Below, piece after piece: positions 43,975 through 52,870 of a DNA stretch of 64,000 nucleotides. The position numbers and the translations under genes were made by a program. Each line of letters begins with the position of its first letter. The first letter of the stretch is position 1. This DNA is from Psococerastis gibbosa (lineage: Eukaryota > Arthropoda > Insecta > Psocodea > Psocidae), in NCBI GenBank assembly GCA_963971405.1, contig OZ020484.1, positions 19,592,001-19,656,000 on the forward strand, written 5' to 3'. A model generated the notes under the pieces. It did not search any database, was not told the DNA's origin, and saw nothing but the letters and a program-made list of their open reading frames with translations.

Positions 43975-44100
43975 TTCTTCATTAAATGCCTCTTCCAAAA
44001 TGGCAACTCAGCCCTTCCATCTTCCCTTGGAATATTACATGTAGAAGGCGATACTTTTTGTTTCTCATCACATGGCCAAAGTATGTCAGTTATGTAAGTT
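43975..44100 (-). pseudogene. LINE reverse-transcriptase C-terminal fragment
   Basis: Minus strand reads LTYFGHVMRNKKYRLLHVIF then QGKMEGLSCHFGRG. The 'L.Y.GH.MRN.KY.LL..I..GK.EG' signature is the classic segment just after the RT domain in several LINE families. It shares about 50 bp of DNA (AGGCGATACTTTTTGTTTCT, CATCACATGGCCAAAGT) with the fragment at 52423. The frame is interrupted. Confidence 0.7.
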
Positions 44101-44864
44101 ATGTCAGCTTTCTGAACTGATTATCAAACTTACAATTTGTTGTGAGTGAAAGTGGCGGTAAGCAATTAATTTGGTATGTTTAAAAAAAGCCATTTGACAA
44201 CAGGTAAGATTTACTGTAGGTAAATTTTATTTTTGCCAAAAAATCAACCTTTTTTAAATTGTAAGAATTTTCTTTGTGAACCTCATTACATTGTATATTA
44301 GTGATATTGTTCCTGTTGCCTTAGAGGCTTAGACGACCAGTTGCTCCATGCTTTACATATTTACATGGGATTTTCTCACCCATAAGCCGTAGCCCAATCT
44401 TAATTAAGGTATTAAATTTGATAACTCATCAATGCCTTTCCATCTTTCTAATCCTAATATTAACAAAACTTGGAGTAAAGAACAATTATTATTAGTCGTA
44501 AAGACATCATTTGACAATTTTCCTTCTGTTGTCGTGCATTGAGACGTAAAATGGGAGTGCTGTCGTTAACCCCAACAGCAGCCTGTAGTTTATTACAAGC
44601 AGTAAAGTCTAAACATGGACACTCTGTGCTCGTCAGCCTAGATACCTTTCCTCTGTCTACTGCTAGTTATTTACTCTATGTTATAGGTCGGTTTATAGGC
44701 CTATTATCATTTTATAGACAGCACCTGCTTGGTAGTGTGATTCCAAAGTGATCATTAGTCTCGAGGTTCGAACGACCCCTGGTGCCTACCAATTTTTTAT
44801 AACTTACGAAGTAAATTAAATAAAAATTAAAACAGATTATTTCAGGGGTGACCATGTTCTACAT

Positions 44865-45145
44865 TCTTAAAATGTTATAGCTTGAGAACGAAAACTAGAT
44901 TTACAAGAAAATGTTCAAACGTTTCGGGAAAAGCCTTTCTTCCATTGAATTTTATAAACCAACTAACGATCCCCTAAGGGTCAAACTTTTCACGGGCTGC
45001 AAACCTATGCACACAAGGGGTAACAAGAATGAGAAATAGCACTTTAGTAACGGTAACTTTTTCCGGATTGACAGAATCATCTTACTTTTTAAAACTCGGT
45101 AGCAAGCTTACATGAAATGTCATCTTTGTCTTGCAGTTCCGGATG
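44865..45145. repeat. Direct repeat R7, copy B
   Basis: Second copy of the 43200-43495 repeat: GTTATAGCTTGAGAACGAA, ACAAGAAAATGTTCAAACG, AACGATCCCCTAAGGGTCAA, CACGGGCTGCAAACC and TTTGTCTTGCAGTTCC. Confidence 0.7.
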
Positions 45146-45344
45146 TTACATAATTTAGAACTTGGAACTTGTCAAATCCAATGCTGAAGATAATAGAAAG
45201 TGTCGAGAAATTCACAGAAATGTGATGGGTCTGCCACTCGATCGGAATCTAAGGGAGGAAATTGGGTGTAACCACATTCAATAATGCCTTACGAGGGAGA
45301 CTATTCCTTTTCCATGAAAGCGAAATCAGAGGGAAATAGAATTG

Positions 45345-46002
45345 AGTTTTCGTCAAAAAAGTTTGTCCTTACTTTTAACGATAGCAATTTCGTGTGTGTA
45401 GGTAATAACATTCAACTTATATGTTTTCGGTATTTGCTAGTATTTTTAAGCATGCTAGTTAAATTTTAAGTGTTAGTAAAAGTAAAAGTAAATCCGTGTC
45501 GGGGTGGTACTACCCGTGGTACAGGAGTTTTCAGGTTGCATCAACAGCCTCCTGTTTAACCTATCGACAGTCAGGGAAGACTGCCGGGACCGCCGGCTTT
45601 ACATGCCCTCCGTAGCATGGTAGTCAGAAGATAAATAATTGCACCACTAGAAAATTTTGGCATTCGGGTGGGACTCGAACCAGTCACCTTCTGGATGATA
45701 GTCCGAGTCGTTACCTCTACGCCATTCTGACTACTAAGTGTTAAGTGTGCATAGTTATCTTCTTCTTGATTTGAATGCATTTGCATCTTCTCCTCGAGTT
45801 GAAATAACATTGAGTTTTCGTCAAAAAAAAGTTGTTCCTTACTTTTAACGAGCGATTTCGTGTGTGTAGGTAATAACATTCAACTAATATGTTTTCGGTA
45901 TTTGCTAGTATTTTTAATCATGCATGTTAAATTTTAAGTGTTAAGTGCGCATAGTTATCTTCTTCTTGATTTGAATGCATTTGCATCTTCTCCTCGAGTC
46001 GA
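45345..46002. repeat. Tandem duplication (~200-bp unit), one copy split by a SINE
   Basis: Unit part X (TTGAGTTTTCGTCAAAAAA through TTAAATTTTAAGTGTTA) occurs at 45345-45475 and 45812-45943. Part Y (GTGCATAGTTATCTTCTTCT through GCATCTTCTCCTCGAG) occurs at 45744-45798 and 45948-46002. In the second unit X and Y are contiguous. In the first they are separated by the SINE at 45476-45734. Confidence 0.9.
45476..45734 (-). repeat. SINE family S3, full length with target duplication
   Basis: A tRNA-derived SINE on the minus strand. The head AGTCAGAATGGCGTAGAGGT contains an A box and is followed by the B box GGTTCGAGTCCC. The body has TTTACATGCCCTCCG (plus-strand reading) and resembles S1 there. The tail is TTTTAC units. 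The 9-bp duplication TAAGTGTTA flanks it (45467-45475 and 45735-45743). Length is 259 bp. Confidence 0.9.
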
Positions 46003-47029
46003 GCAAGTCTCAAATCACTGATACGGTGTAATTGTGCTAGTGGGTTTCCCCCTGTATATGGCAGTTCTTGCCGAAAACACTCAGGGTTTTGTACTAACTC
46101 CAGTAGGCTTCTTGGAAAAAGTAAATTTTTTAACGATTATTCGGGTTTTACTACTATAATTCTAGTTATAACAAGTTTTGATATAAAATACTAAGTTTTG
46201 TTTGATTAGTGAAATATCACGAAGTCACGAGAAATTCAATTTTTTCAATTGAATTTAAAAAAATTAAGCTAATTCAATATGAAGTAGCCCTGGCAGTTAC
46301 CTATGTACTGTAATGATGTAATAAAATAGAATAGAATAGAAAACCGTATATTTCTCAACAAAATGAACATGTGAACGTGAAAAAACCTGTGCCCCTCAAG
46401 CCGAAGCGTGGGAGGGTGGCACTTCATACCTAATATAAGTTTAAACTTATATAACTAATATTTAAAAATATTAATAAATATTAACATGGAAAAAAAGCGG
46501 ACTATTGTCCTTGTTAAGCAATACAATGTCTAGGTTTCTATTAAATTTTTTTTTTAAATTTACACATACAAAGCGGACTATGGTCTTTGTTACTGAAATA
46601 CATTCCTAAGTAAAAATCAATAAATAAATAAATTACATGACGTAGTTAGTTTAAGTGACGATCTACAGTAACTGCAGCACCTACAGTAAGAGCAAAACTT
46701 TTAGAAATCTTATGTAGAGCTTACTACAGCCCTAGCCAATTTATAAATTGCCCGCTGTCCCTCTCAAAATGTGAAGAGAAAACTGGTAAAGCTGATGGGA
46801 GGTTTAGGGTCACGAGGCGTAATGTGTGTCGTTTTCTAGGTCACTGCTGTCTCAGTTTTTTTCCGACTACGATGTGATGGCAGACTTTCTTTTCCAGGGC
46901 AGGAAAGTCCAAAGTTTTCAAGTTACATTTTTTTTATCGTTTTTTTTAGGGCGTTTGCAAGTTACGTGCAACATAAATTAGGATTAAACAAATGAAGTAG
47001 TCGCGCAAGGCTGCTTGCTCAGAAAAACA
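46003..47029. other. Intergenic, no gene seen
   Basis: AT-rich, with short direct repeats (AAAGCGGACTAT.GTC near 46495 and 46573; ATAGAATAGAATAG near 46328). No coding region recognised. Confidence 0.4.
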
Positions 47030-47420
47030 ATCTATAAGTTTGTACAACTAAGAAACATAGTAGACTAACCTCTCTTAAAACAGTGTACTACGCCACAGTC
47101 CACTCACACATAAGATACGGAATAGCAGCATGGGGGGCGTCCTATCAAAATTAAATAGAAAGAGTCACCAAAGCACAAAAGAAAATCCTGAAGGTCATGT
47201 ACAAAAAATCACAGTTATTTCCATCTGAAGGTATTTAAAATAGCAAACAGACCTTTATATAGTGAGACCCCTAGAACTAAAAAAAAATTCAAAACACTGC
47301 GCAATACATTTCACTCACACCCTACAACAGTCTACCAAAAGGAATAAAAGAAATTTCAAATATGGGGTTTTTGTTCAAAAGAGCCACAGAACATCTAAAA
47401 GTCAAATAAAATACGAATAG
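47030..47420 (+). pseudogene. LINE reverse-transcriptase 3' fragment (CR1/Jockey-like)
   Basis: Reads LKTVYYATVHSHIRYGIAAW, GASYQN, a stop, then IERVTKAQKKILKVMYKKSQ and LFPSEG. After frame changes it has LPKGIKEISN and FKRATEHLKVK. The 'H.HI.YGI..WG', 'Q.K.LK..Y', 'F..A...L' order matches the C-terminal part of CR1/Jockey-type ORF2. A stop codon and frameshifts show it is dead. Confidence 0.75.
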
Positions 47421-47659
47421 AATAGAAAAGAAACTATACCCTACTGCCTATACAATACATAGAAACCATAAAACGCCCTTACCGACCCAATTTGACCTTA
47501 TTAACTAATAACTACTAACTGCATTAATTAATAATCATAAACTAACCCTACTAACCTAGCTACTAATAAATATTGACGAAAACAAAAATTGTTATATTTT
47601 ATATTGAATGACATCATGTATCATGCATGTATCGTCACATCGTCTCTGTGAAAAACCAC

Positions 47660-47757
47660 GCACGGCCATGCTGCCTGTGGTAAAAGCCAATTAAACTTGT
47701 ACAAATATTTTTGAGGCAAATAGATAAATTAATTGATTGATTGATTGATTGATTGTA
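47660..47757 (+). repeat. LINE-like 3' tail with (ATTG)n microsatellite
   Basis: ATGCTGCCTGTGGTAAAAGC is followed by AT-rich sequence and (GATT)n at 47732-47756. The word TGCCTGTGGCTAAAAG returns at 48077 with a (TTAC)n tail. Both look like 3' ends of the LINE whose RT fragment lies at 47030. Confidence 0.5.
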
Positions 47758-47872
47758 ATACCAAAAAATACCAACCAATACAGATAGGATCATTGACACA
47801 AAGGCATGGTTCGATTTGACCACTAAGCCGTTAATGGAAAAAATCACCACACCGTATTGCATAATGCAGTAC

Positions 47873-48012
47873 GGCGCAAATTCCACCGACCTCGATAGTG
47901 ATAGTGATACTGATATTGATGTGGCAGCAGACATTAAAGACAGTTTAAAAATGTCTGCTACCACGTCAATATCAGTATCACTATCACTATCGAGGTCGAT
48001 GGAATTTGCGCC
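47873..48012. mobile_element. Hairpin element of the shared-core family M2, copy 2
   Basis: Arms 47873-47935 and 47950-48012 are nearly perfect reverse complements (about 3 mismatches in 63). Order: GGCGCAAATTCCACCGACCT, then GATAGTGATAGTGATACTGA, then TTGATGTGGCAGCAGACATT. The loop is about 14 nt. The outer and inner words match the 2892 and 52096 elements, but the GATAGTGATA middle is private to this copy. Spurious frames with SISVSLSLSRS come from it on both strands. Confidence 0.88.
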
Positions 48013-48076
48013 TAAGGAGCGAGGCAGAACATCCAGACAAGATTAGTCTTAATTAATGTGAGTCACACACACACAC

Positions 48077-48166
48077 TGCCTGTGGCTAAAAGAAAAGAAA
48101 ATGTAACAAAAAAACTGTAAACTGTAAAAATTGGGAAATAAATATATTACTTACTTACTTATTAAG
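48077..48166 (+). repeat. LINE-like 3' tail with (TTAC)n
   Basis: TGCCTGTGGCTAAAAGAAAA, ACTGTAAACTGTAAAAATTG, GGAAATAAATATATTAC, then TTACTTACTTAC. It is preceded by (CA)n at 48063-48076. Confidence 0.5.
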
Positions 48167-49372
48167 TACAGGTATATAATTATGTATCTATTGTATTATT
48201 ATCTAATATATACTGTACATGTATATAATAACAAAGACTTTCACGGTTCGGCGGAGTCATATGATATAGCCGTAGAACCCGCGTTATTGGTAGATACAAA
48301 CTTAAAAGCCGACGTAATCCCACTGAAGAGGTCAACCGCAGAAGATGACGGAACGTTTGGAAGTACGCTTAGAGATCGACCAGTCCAGATTCTGCTGTTT
48401 CATCAATAACGTCGATCATCGAAAACTCCGTATAACGATGTTTTTTCCCCCAACAAAGCCATGAATTATAAAAAAAATTATGAAATCGCGCCAAAATTAT
48501 GCAGTACCTTATACGCTGAGGTTTTTTAATAGTCAGAGTGCCCCATAAAAGAATCATAAAGAGTCAGTGCAGGATGGTAACATCCAACACCGCGAAGTAA
48601 GGCAATGTTGGACCGCGGCCAGTGGCGCGGGCGGGGGCGGGGCGGGGTGGCAGAGGCCCAGATGCGCTTCCCCAGATGAACGACCTCCCGCGTCTATTTA
48701 ACCCCCACTCTCCCCCCCCCCCCTCTCCACTACGCCTGTACATCTGGCCCAGCTGCAAGGGGTATTCAAAAACATAAAAAAAAATCAGGAAATATGTAAA
48801 CGAGCAAAATGAAGCCCAGTTACAATTCAATGTTAAAGAAATTTGTGGATTTTTGGCCTTTGTGAGTAAACATAGACAATATACTTGGTGAGGGAAACTA
48901 AATATTTGCAGGTTTTCTTTTTGGTTTAGCTAGAAATTGAATATTTAATTACTTTCAAGACGGCCAAACATAATTTCGTTTTAGAACTTTCACAATATAA
49001 TAAATTTGTCTGGGAGTGTTTAATGAAAGTTCCGATTAGTACAAACATAATGACCACTTCAATTATGATACAGAAGCCCCCCCCCCCCCTCAATTCAAAA
49101 GTTTTTAATATTGGCTTGTTAAAGAAGCAGGATATTGTATTCGAATATAGGGCATCAAGACCCGAATTTTCTTTAATACCAATTTCTGGATAAAATAAAT
49201 CCCTTTGGAAGCCTTATGCGGCAGTGTTTTAGTACAAGTAACATAAATTCAGATAAAAATACGCATACTTTCTGTACAAGGTAATAACGAATGTTTAGCC
49301 AAGCATGAAGAAATCTGCCAAAAAGACTCCTTACTAATGGCTGAAATGGCTCTGAGCGAAATTATCTTCAGC
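48167..49372. other. Intergenic, with a GC-rich MITE-like patch
   Basis: 48600-48740 is strongly GC-rich and bounded by CCAGTGGCGCGGGCGG and CTCCACTACGCCTG, which look like hAT-type ends, but no matching 8-bp duplication was found. C13 tract near 49079. No gene. Confidence 0.4.
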
Positions 49373-49547
49373 CAGGCCCGTACCCAAGGGGGGGTGCAAG
49401 GGGCCATGCTCCCCCTCCCAATTTGATCGGATGGGCATTGTATTTACAGCCTCACAGGTGAATTACTAAGGATGTATCATTTTTATTAAAACAATTTTGT
49501 TTTGCCCCCCCCCCCCAAAAAAAATAAAAATTCTGGGTACGGGCCTG
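49373..49547. mobile_element. hAT-type MITE with perfect 8-bp target duplication
   Basis: Starts CAGGCCCGTACCCA and ends TGGGTACGGGCCTG, inverted over about 14 bp. It is flanked on both sides by TCTTCAGC (49365-49372 and 49548-49555). G/C homopolymers lie just inside both ends. 175 bp, non-coding. The exact duplication indicates a fairly recent insertion. Confidence 0.95.
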
Positions 49548-51063
49548 TCTTCAGCTAGCTTGTTCGCCGCTGAAGGCAATTTTAACTGCATATCAGAGTG
49601 AAAGGTCAACTCAAGAAATGTATACTTATATAACAATTATTTTTTTTTGTTTTTGTTTATTCGTCAGGCCCCATACTGCGTTATTAACGCCGACTCGCAT
49701 TTATTGTTTTGTAGGTTTAGACTTATTAGTGGAATTATTGTTCCCCGTATTGTACCTATTCAATAACCGTTTTGCTCAGTAAGTGCTGTTTGTATGTTCT
49801 GATTGGCTAGCAGCATAAATACAGTATAGAATGACCAGTAATTAAAAGAAATGAAGAAATTGAGTATACTTCATTATATCCTCTAACTTCAGTTAGATTA
49901 ACTTTTGGATATTATCATACAGTATATAATTATATGTATTTGTAATTCCAATCCAGATCCTTTCATGTGATAACGGCTGTTCCAGATAATTTAGAGAAGA
50001 GTTACGTCTGGCATTTGGAACCGTTTTTGAACAAGTCTCGCATTCGAGGAGGAAAGGGTGACCTGATACTCCAATATTTTTCTGCATCATCAAACCCCCA
50101 ATGTTTTCTGTTATCATTTTGTTTTGACAATTTTGGTATCACAATGTTTTTAACATTTCAAATAAAAATCATAAAATAGGTTACATAGGTAGAAGTTATC
50201 TTCACGTTTTCGGACGAAAAACATGCAATAAACCGCCCAAAATAAACCATGGTTCTGAAAAATAAATGAAAAAAGTTTTAACCAGTGACCTGCTCTTGGA
50301 AGGCACACTCTACAGATAACAGGGAAAATTATAAAAGGAAACCGATGATATTCTATATAATCATACAGCTTGAAATGAAACCTCATATAAAGTAAGCAAG
50401 GACCGTGAAAGAGTTTTTTAATTTAATATTTTGTGGCCGGCCCAAGTTTTCCTTTGAAGATAAGTGACAAGTTTGTTCAAGTACTTCCTTTTTCGGAGCA
50501 TCTATAATATAAAAACGCCTTTACTCGCTTTAACGGGTTTTATATTATTTAATATCACTTGAGATTTTGGGGGAAAACGTGAAATGAATGTACGCTATCG
50601 CGAATCTGTTAAGGTACTGATCATCCCGTGGCTGGAGACCGTTATCAATATGACTGCTAGTGTAGCCTGCACAAGACAAGTACGCAATTAGGCGGGGAAA
50701 ACAAGTGATAAGTGTAGCCTGCACAAGCTAAGTACAGAGTCTTTGACCGGGTCCAGGTGTCCGTTCTGCTATGCTGCAATGTGTAAGACTTCGATATTTT
50801 TTGCGTTGGTACTTATCTCTGATAGGCTAGTTGGCTTATGGTTAACGGGTGCCTCGTAAGGCATATTATGGCTCCCACCGCTCCAGTTAATGTATTTCTA
50901 TGGTACTGATAAGTATACATTTGCAAATGGAGATGAGTTTTATAATTATAAAGAATGTTGGCTAGAAGGCTACGGAGTTCAGGGAAAAAAAATTTCACTT
51001 GTTACGACACACCTGTAGTTTGATTTAAGTTGTTGAGCAAAATCATAAATTTCATCAACATAC
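49548..51063. other. Intergenic or intron; weak frame at 49950
   Basis: An acceptor-like CCAATCCAG at about 49957 precedes the plus-strand frame PFHVITAVPDNLEKSYVWHL, EPFLNKSRIRGGKGDL. However, its front shares GATAATTTAGAGAAGA with fold-back element M8, so it may be repeat-derived. If the minus-strand exon at 51064 is real, this stretch would hold its downstream intron. No further exon was recognised. Confidence 0.3.
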
Positions 51064-51271
51064 CTGGTTTGTCGAGTTCGGAGGCAATGTCATCGAAATT
51101 GGCTGAGCAGGTGTTATACAGTTGAAAAAATACGAGCAGGAGCAGCAGCCATTTTGGAAATCGGCTGTAGATACAGCGCAGAACGGGGGGTACATCGGAC
51201 CCCATCACCGCGGGCCTGAATTGCACATCATGGGCCTCTCATCAGTTCCGGTGGGCAAGCAAGGCCCCCAT
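51064..51271 (-). CDS. First coding exon of a secreted or membrane protein (candidate host gene)
   Basis: Minus strand. An acceptor ...CTTGTTTCAG lies just before 51271. A short upstream ATG frame (nine codons) ends before the main ATG at 51203-51205. The frame reads MGSDVPPVLRCIYSRFPKW, LLLLLVFFQLYNTCSA, then NFDDIASELDKP, and stops at a strong donor, CAG|GTATGT (GT at 51062-51063), in phase 1. The leucine/phenylalanine core followed by CSA|N is a clear signal peptide, so the product should enter the secretory pathway. The exon is more GC-rich than its surroundings and matches no repeat here. The protein family was not recognised, and downstream exons probably lie beyond the window's left part or were not seen. 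Confidence 0.55.
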
Positions 51272-52095
51272 CTGAAACAAGTACAAAATTGGGGTAAACA
51301 CTAAATATACCCTTCAAACGGGAAACGGGTGGACCCCTGCCTTTCATAGCCAAGCTTCAAAATTTGGCTGGTGTCGGACTCGAACTATGTCACCCCTATT
51401 GCGTCTGCCTAAAATCCGGCCTTAGATAGGTAAGTAATTTGATTATTGTTCAATCATTTAATAACAGTGTCTGGAGAATAGCAAATGATAATTACAATAT
51501 ACCCCTTCCGAGATTCTATGAGCAATCCTCTACCTATAGTAGCTATCCTCTCGGCGACGATTAGGCTACGTTTCGAGCGGGCAGTAATTAATTATACTAC
51601 TATTTGATTAGGAGTAGTTAGCTTGATGAATTTGCGAGGGACTGAGGAATATTATTCAGAATAGGTGGATCATCAGCAAACAGAATGGATTGAAGCCTTA
51701 GTAGTGCATATTGTATTGTATTTGCAATGTACAAATGTACTGCAACGACAATTGAAGGAAATTGAGTATAACGCGAGAATGGGTCCTTTGCGCGACTGAT
51801 TACTGTTTCATGTAACATCACGAGGAAGGCAAAGGCTATGACGATCATCACAATGTTATTCATTTTGTGGAACCATTTCAGAAAGTACATAAAACTATGC
51901 TGGCATCTTTAATATGTACACTTGATATACAATATAATGGTTACACTCCAGCTGGCATCGACTTTTACTAATGTAATTTTGGCTTTTAAAACACAATCTG
52001 ATTGCATTATCACTCAGAAAATTGTTTCAAAATTCAAATAATTGTAAAAAAAATTCAAGTAAATTATTGTTATAATATTGAATGGTATATAATGT
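51272..52095. other. Upstream of the candidate exon; degenerate SINE head
   Basis: A reverse B-box-like word (GGACTCGAAC) near 51384, beside AAAATTTGGCTGGTGTC, suggests a worn tRNA-SINE on the minus strand at about 51345-51420. Nothing else recognised. Confidence 0.35.
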
Positions 52096-52230
52096 GGGGT
52101 TTCCACATACGTCAATGGTCAATGGTAAATATGGTTTTGACGTGGTAGCAGACATTTTTAGTATGTCTTTAATGTCTGCTAAAACGTCAATACCACATTT
52201 ACCATTGACCATTGACGTATGTGGAAACCC
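52096..52230. mobile_element. Hairpin element of the shared-core family M2, copy 3
   Basis: Arms 52096-52156 and 52170-52230 are near-perfect inverted copies: GGGGTTTCCACATACGTCAA, TGGTCAATGGTAAAT, then TTGACGTGGTAGCAGACATT. The core GACGTGGTAGCAGACATT and the outer TTCCAC word match copies 1 and 2; the intervening GTCAATGGTC sequence is private. The loop is about 13 nt. Confidence 0.87.
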
Positions 52231-52422
52231 CGCCTTAAGCAACAGTGTGATATTTATGTAATAGTAATGATCTACTTAGATAAATTCCTCTTCTATCGAA
52301 GATTGGTGATCATCAAAGCAATATGCACCTTGAAGACTGCTTATTTGGAAAAGGGAAGTCGTGCCCTTGCCACAGCACTGTCCAGGGTGTTCTTATTCTG
52401 CCTGCAGTCCTCAGTTCTTCTA

Positions 52423-52614
52423 TCAGCCATAGATTATCACACGTAGAAGGTGATATTTTTCGTTCCTCATCACATGGCCAAAGTGTGTCAGTTTCTGTCT
52501 CCTAGCCGCCAGCAGCAAATCGGTTTCTGTATCCATTCGCCTCGGAACCTCAGCATTAGGGGCTAGGGCAAGATCTCTCAAAAATATGCGCAGCATACAT
52601 CTGCATATATCCAC
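52423..52614 (-). pseudogene. LINE reverse-transcriptase C-terminal fragment
   Basis: Minus frame: MLRIFLRDLALAPNAEVPRR, then MDTETDLLLAARRQKLTHFG, HVMRNEKYHLLRVIIYG, stop. The RR...L...RR.KL...GH.MRN.KY.LL..I..G series is diagnostic of the segment following the RT domain of many LINEs. Same family as 43975-44100. The rest of ORF2 is missing. Confidence 0.78.
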
Positions 52615-52870
52615 ATTTCAAATACATTGGTTTTGTTCGCCATAGCTTGTTTTAAGGTAAATATGTACAACTCTCCGGTAATCGTACTTCCTTATGGGTG
52701 CTATGACTATCAGTGGCATATCACAATCAAATATATCTACTTCCTACTGCCTCGAATTACCATTCAAATGTATAGTATTGTATTAGAATTCCATAGAATA
52801 ATATTTACTATAGAATGCTAGTCGGTATAGGGCCGTCTGTGATTCCAACTAGGAAAATCACATGAGCCGA

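Noticed and set aside
47635..48046. Serine-rich frames on both strands (SISVSLSLSRS)
   Set aside because: They come from the GATAGTGATA-type arms of the M2 palindrome, which is why the same peptide appears in both directions.
48612..48746. hAT MITE at the GC-rich patch
   Set aside because: CAG/CTG-type ends are present, but the flanking 8-mers (ACCGCGGC and TACATCTG) do not match.
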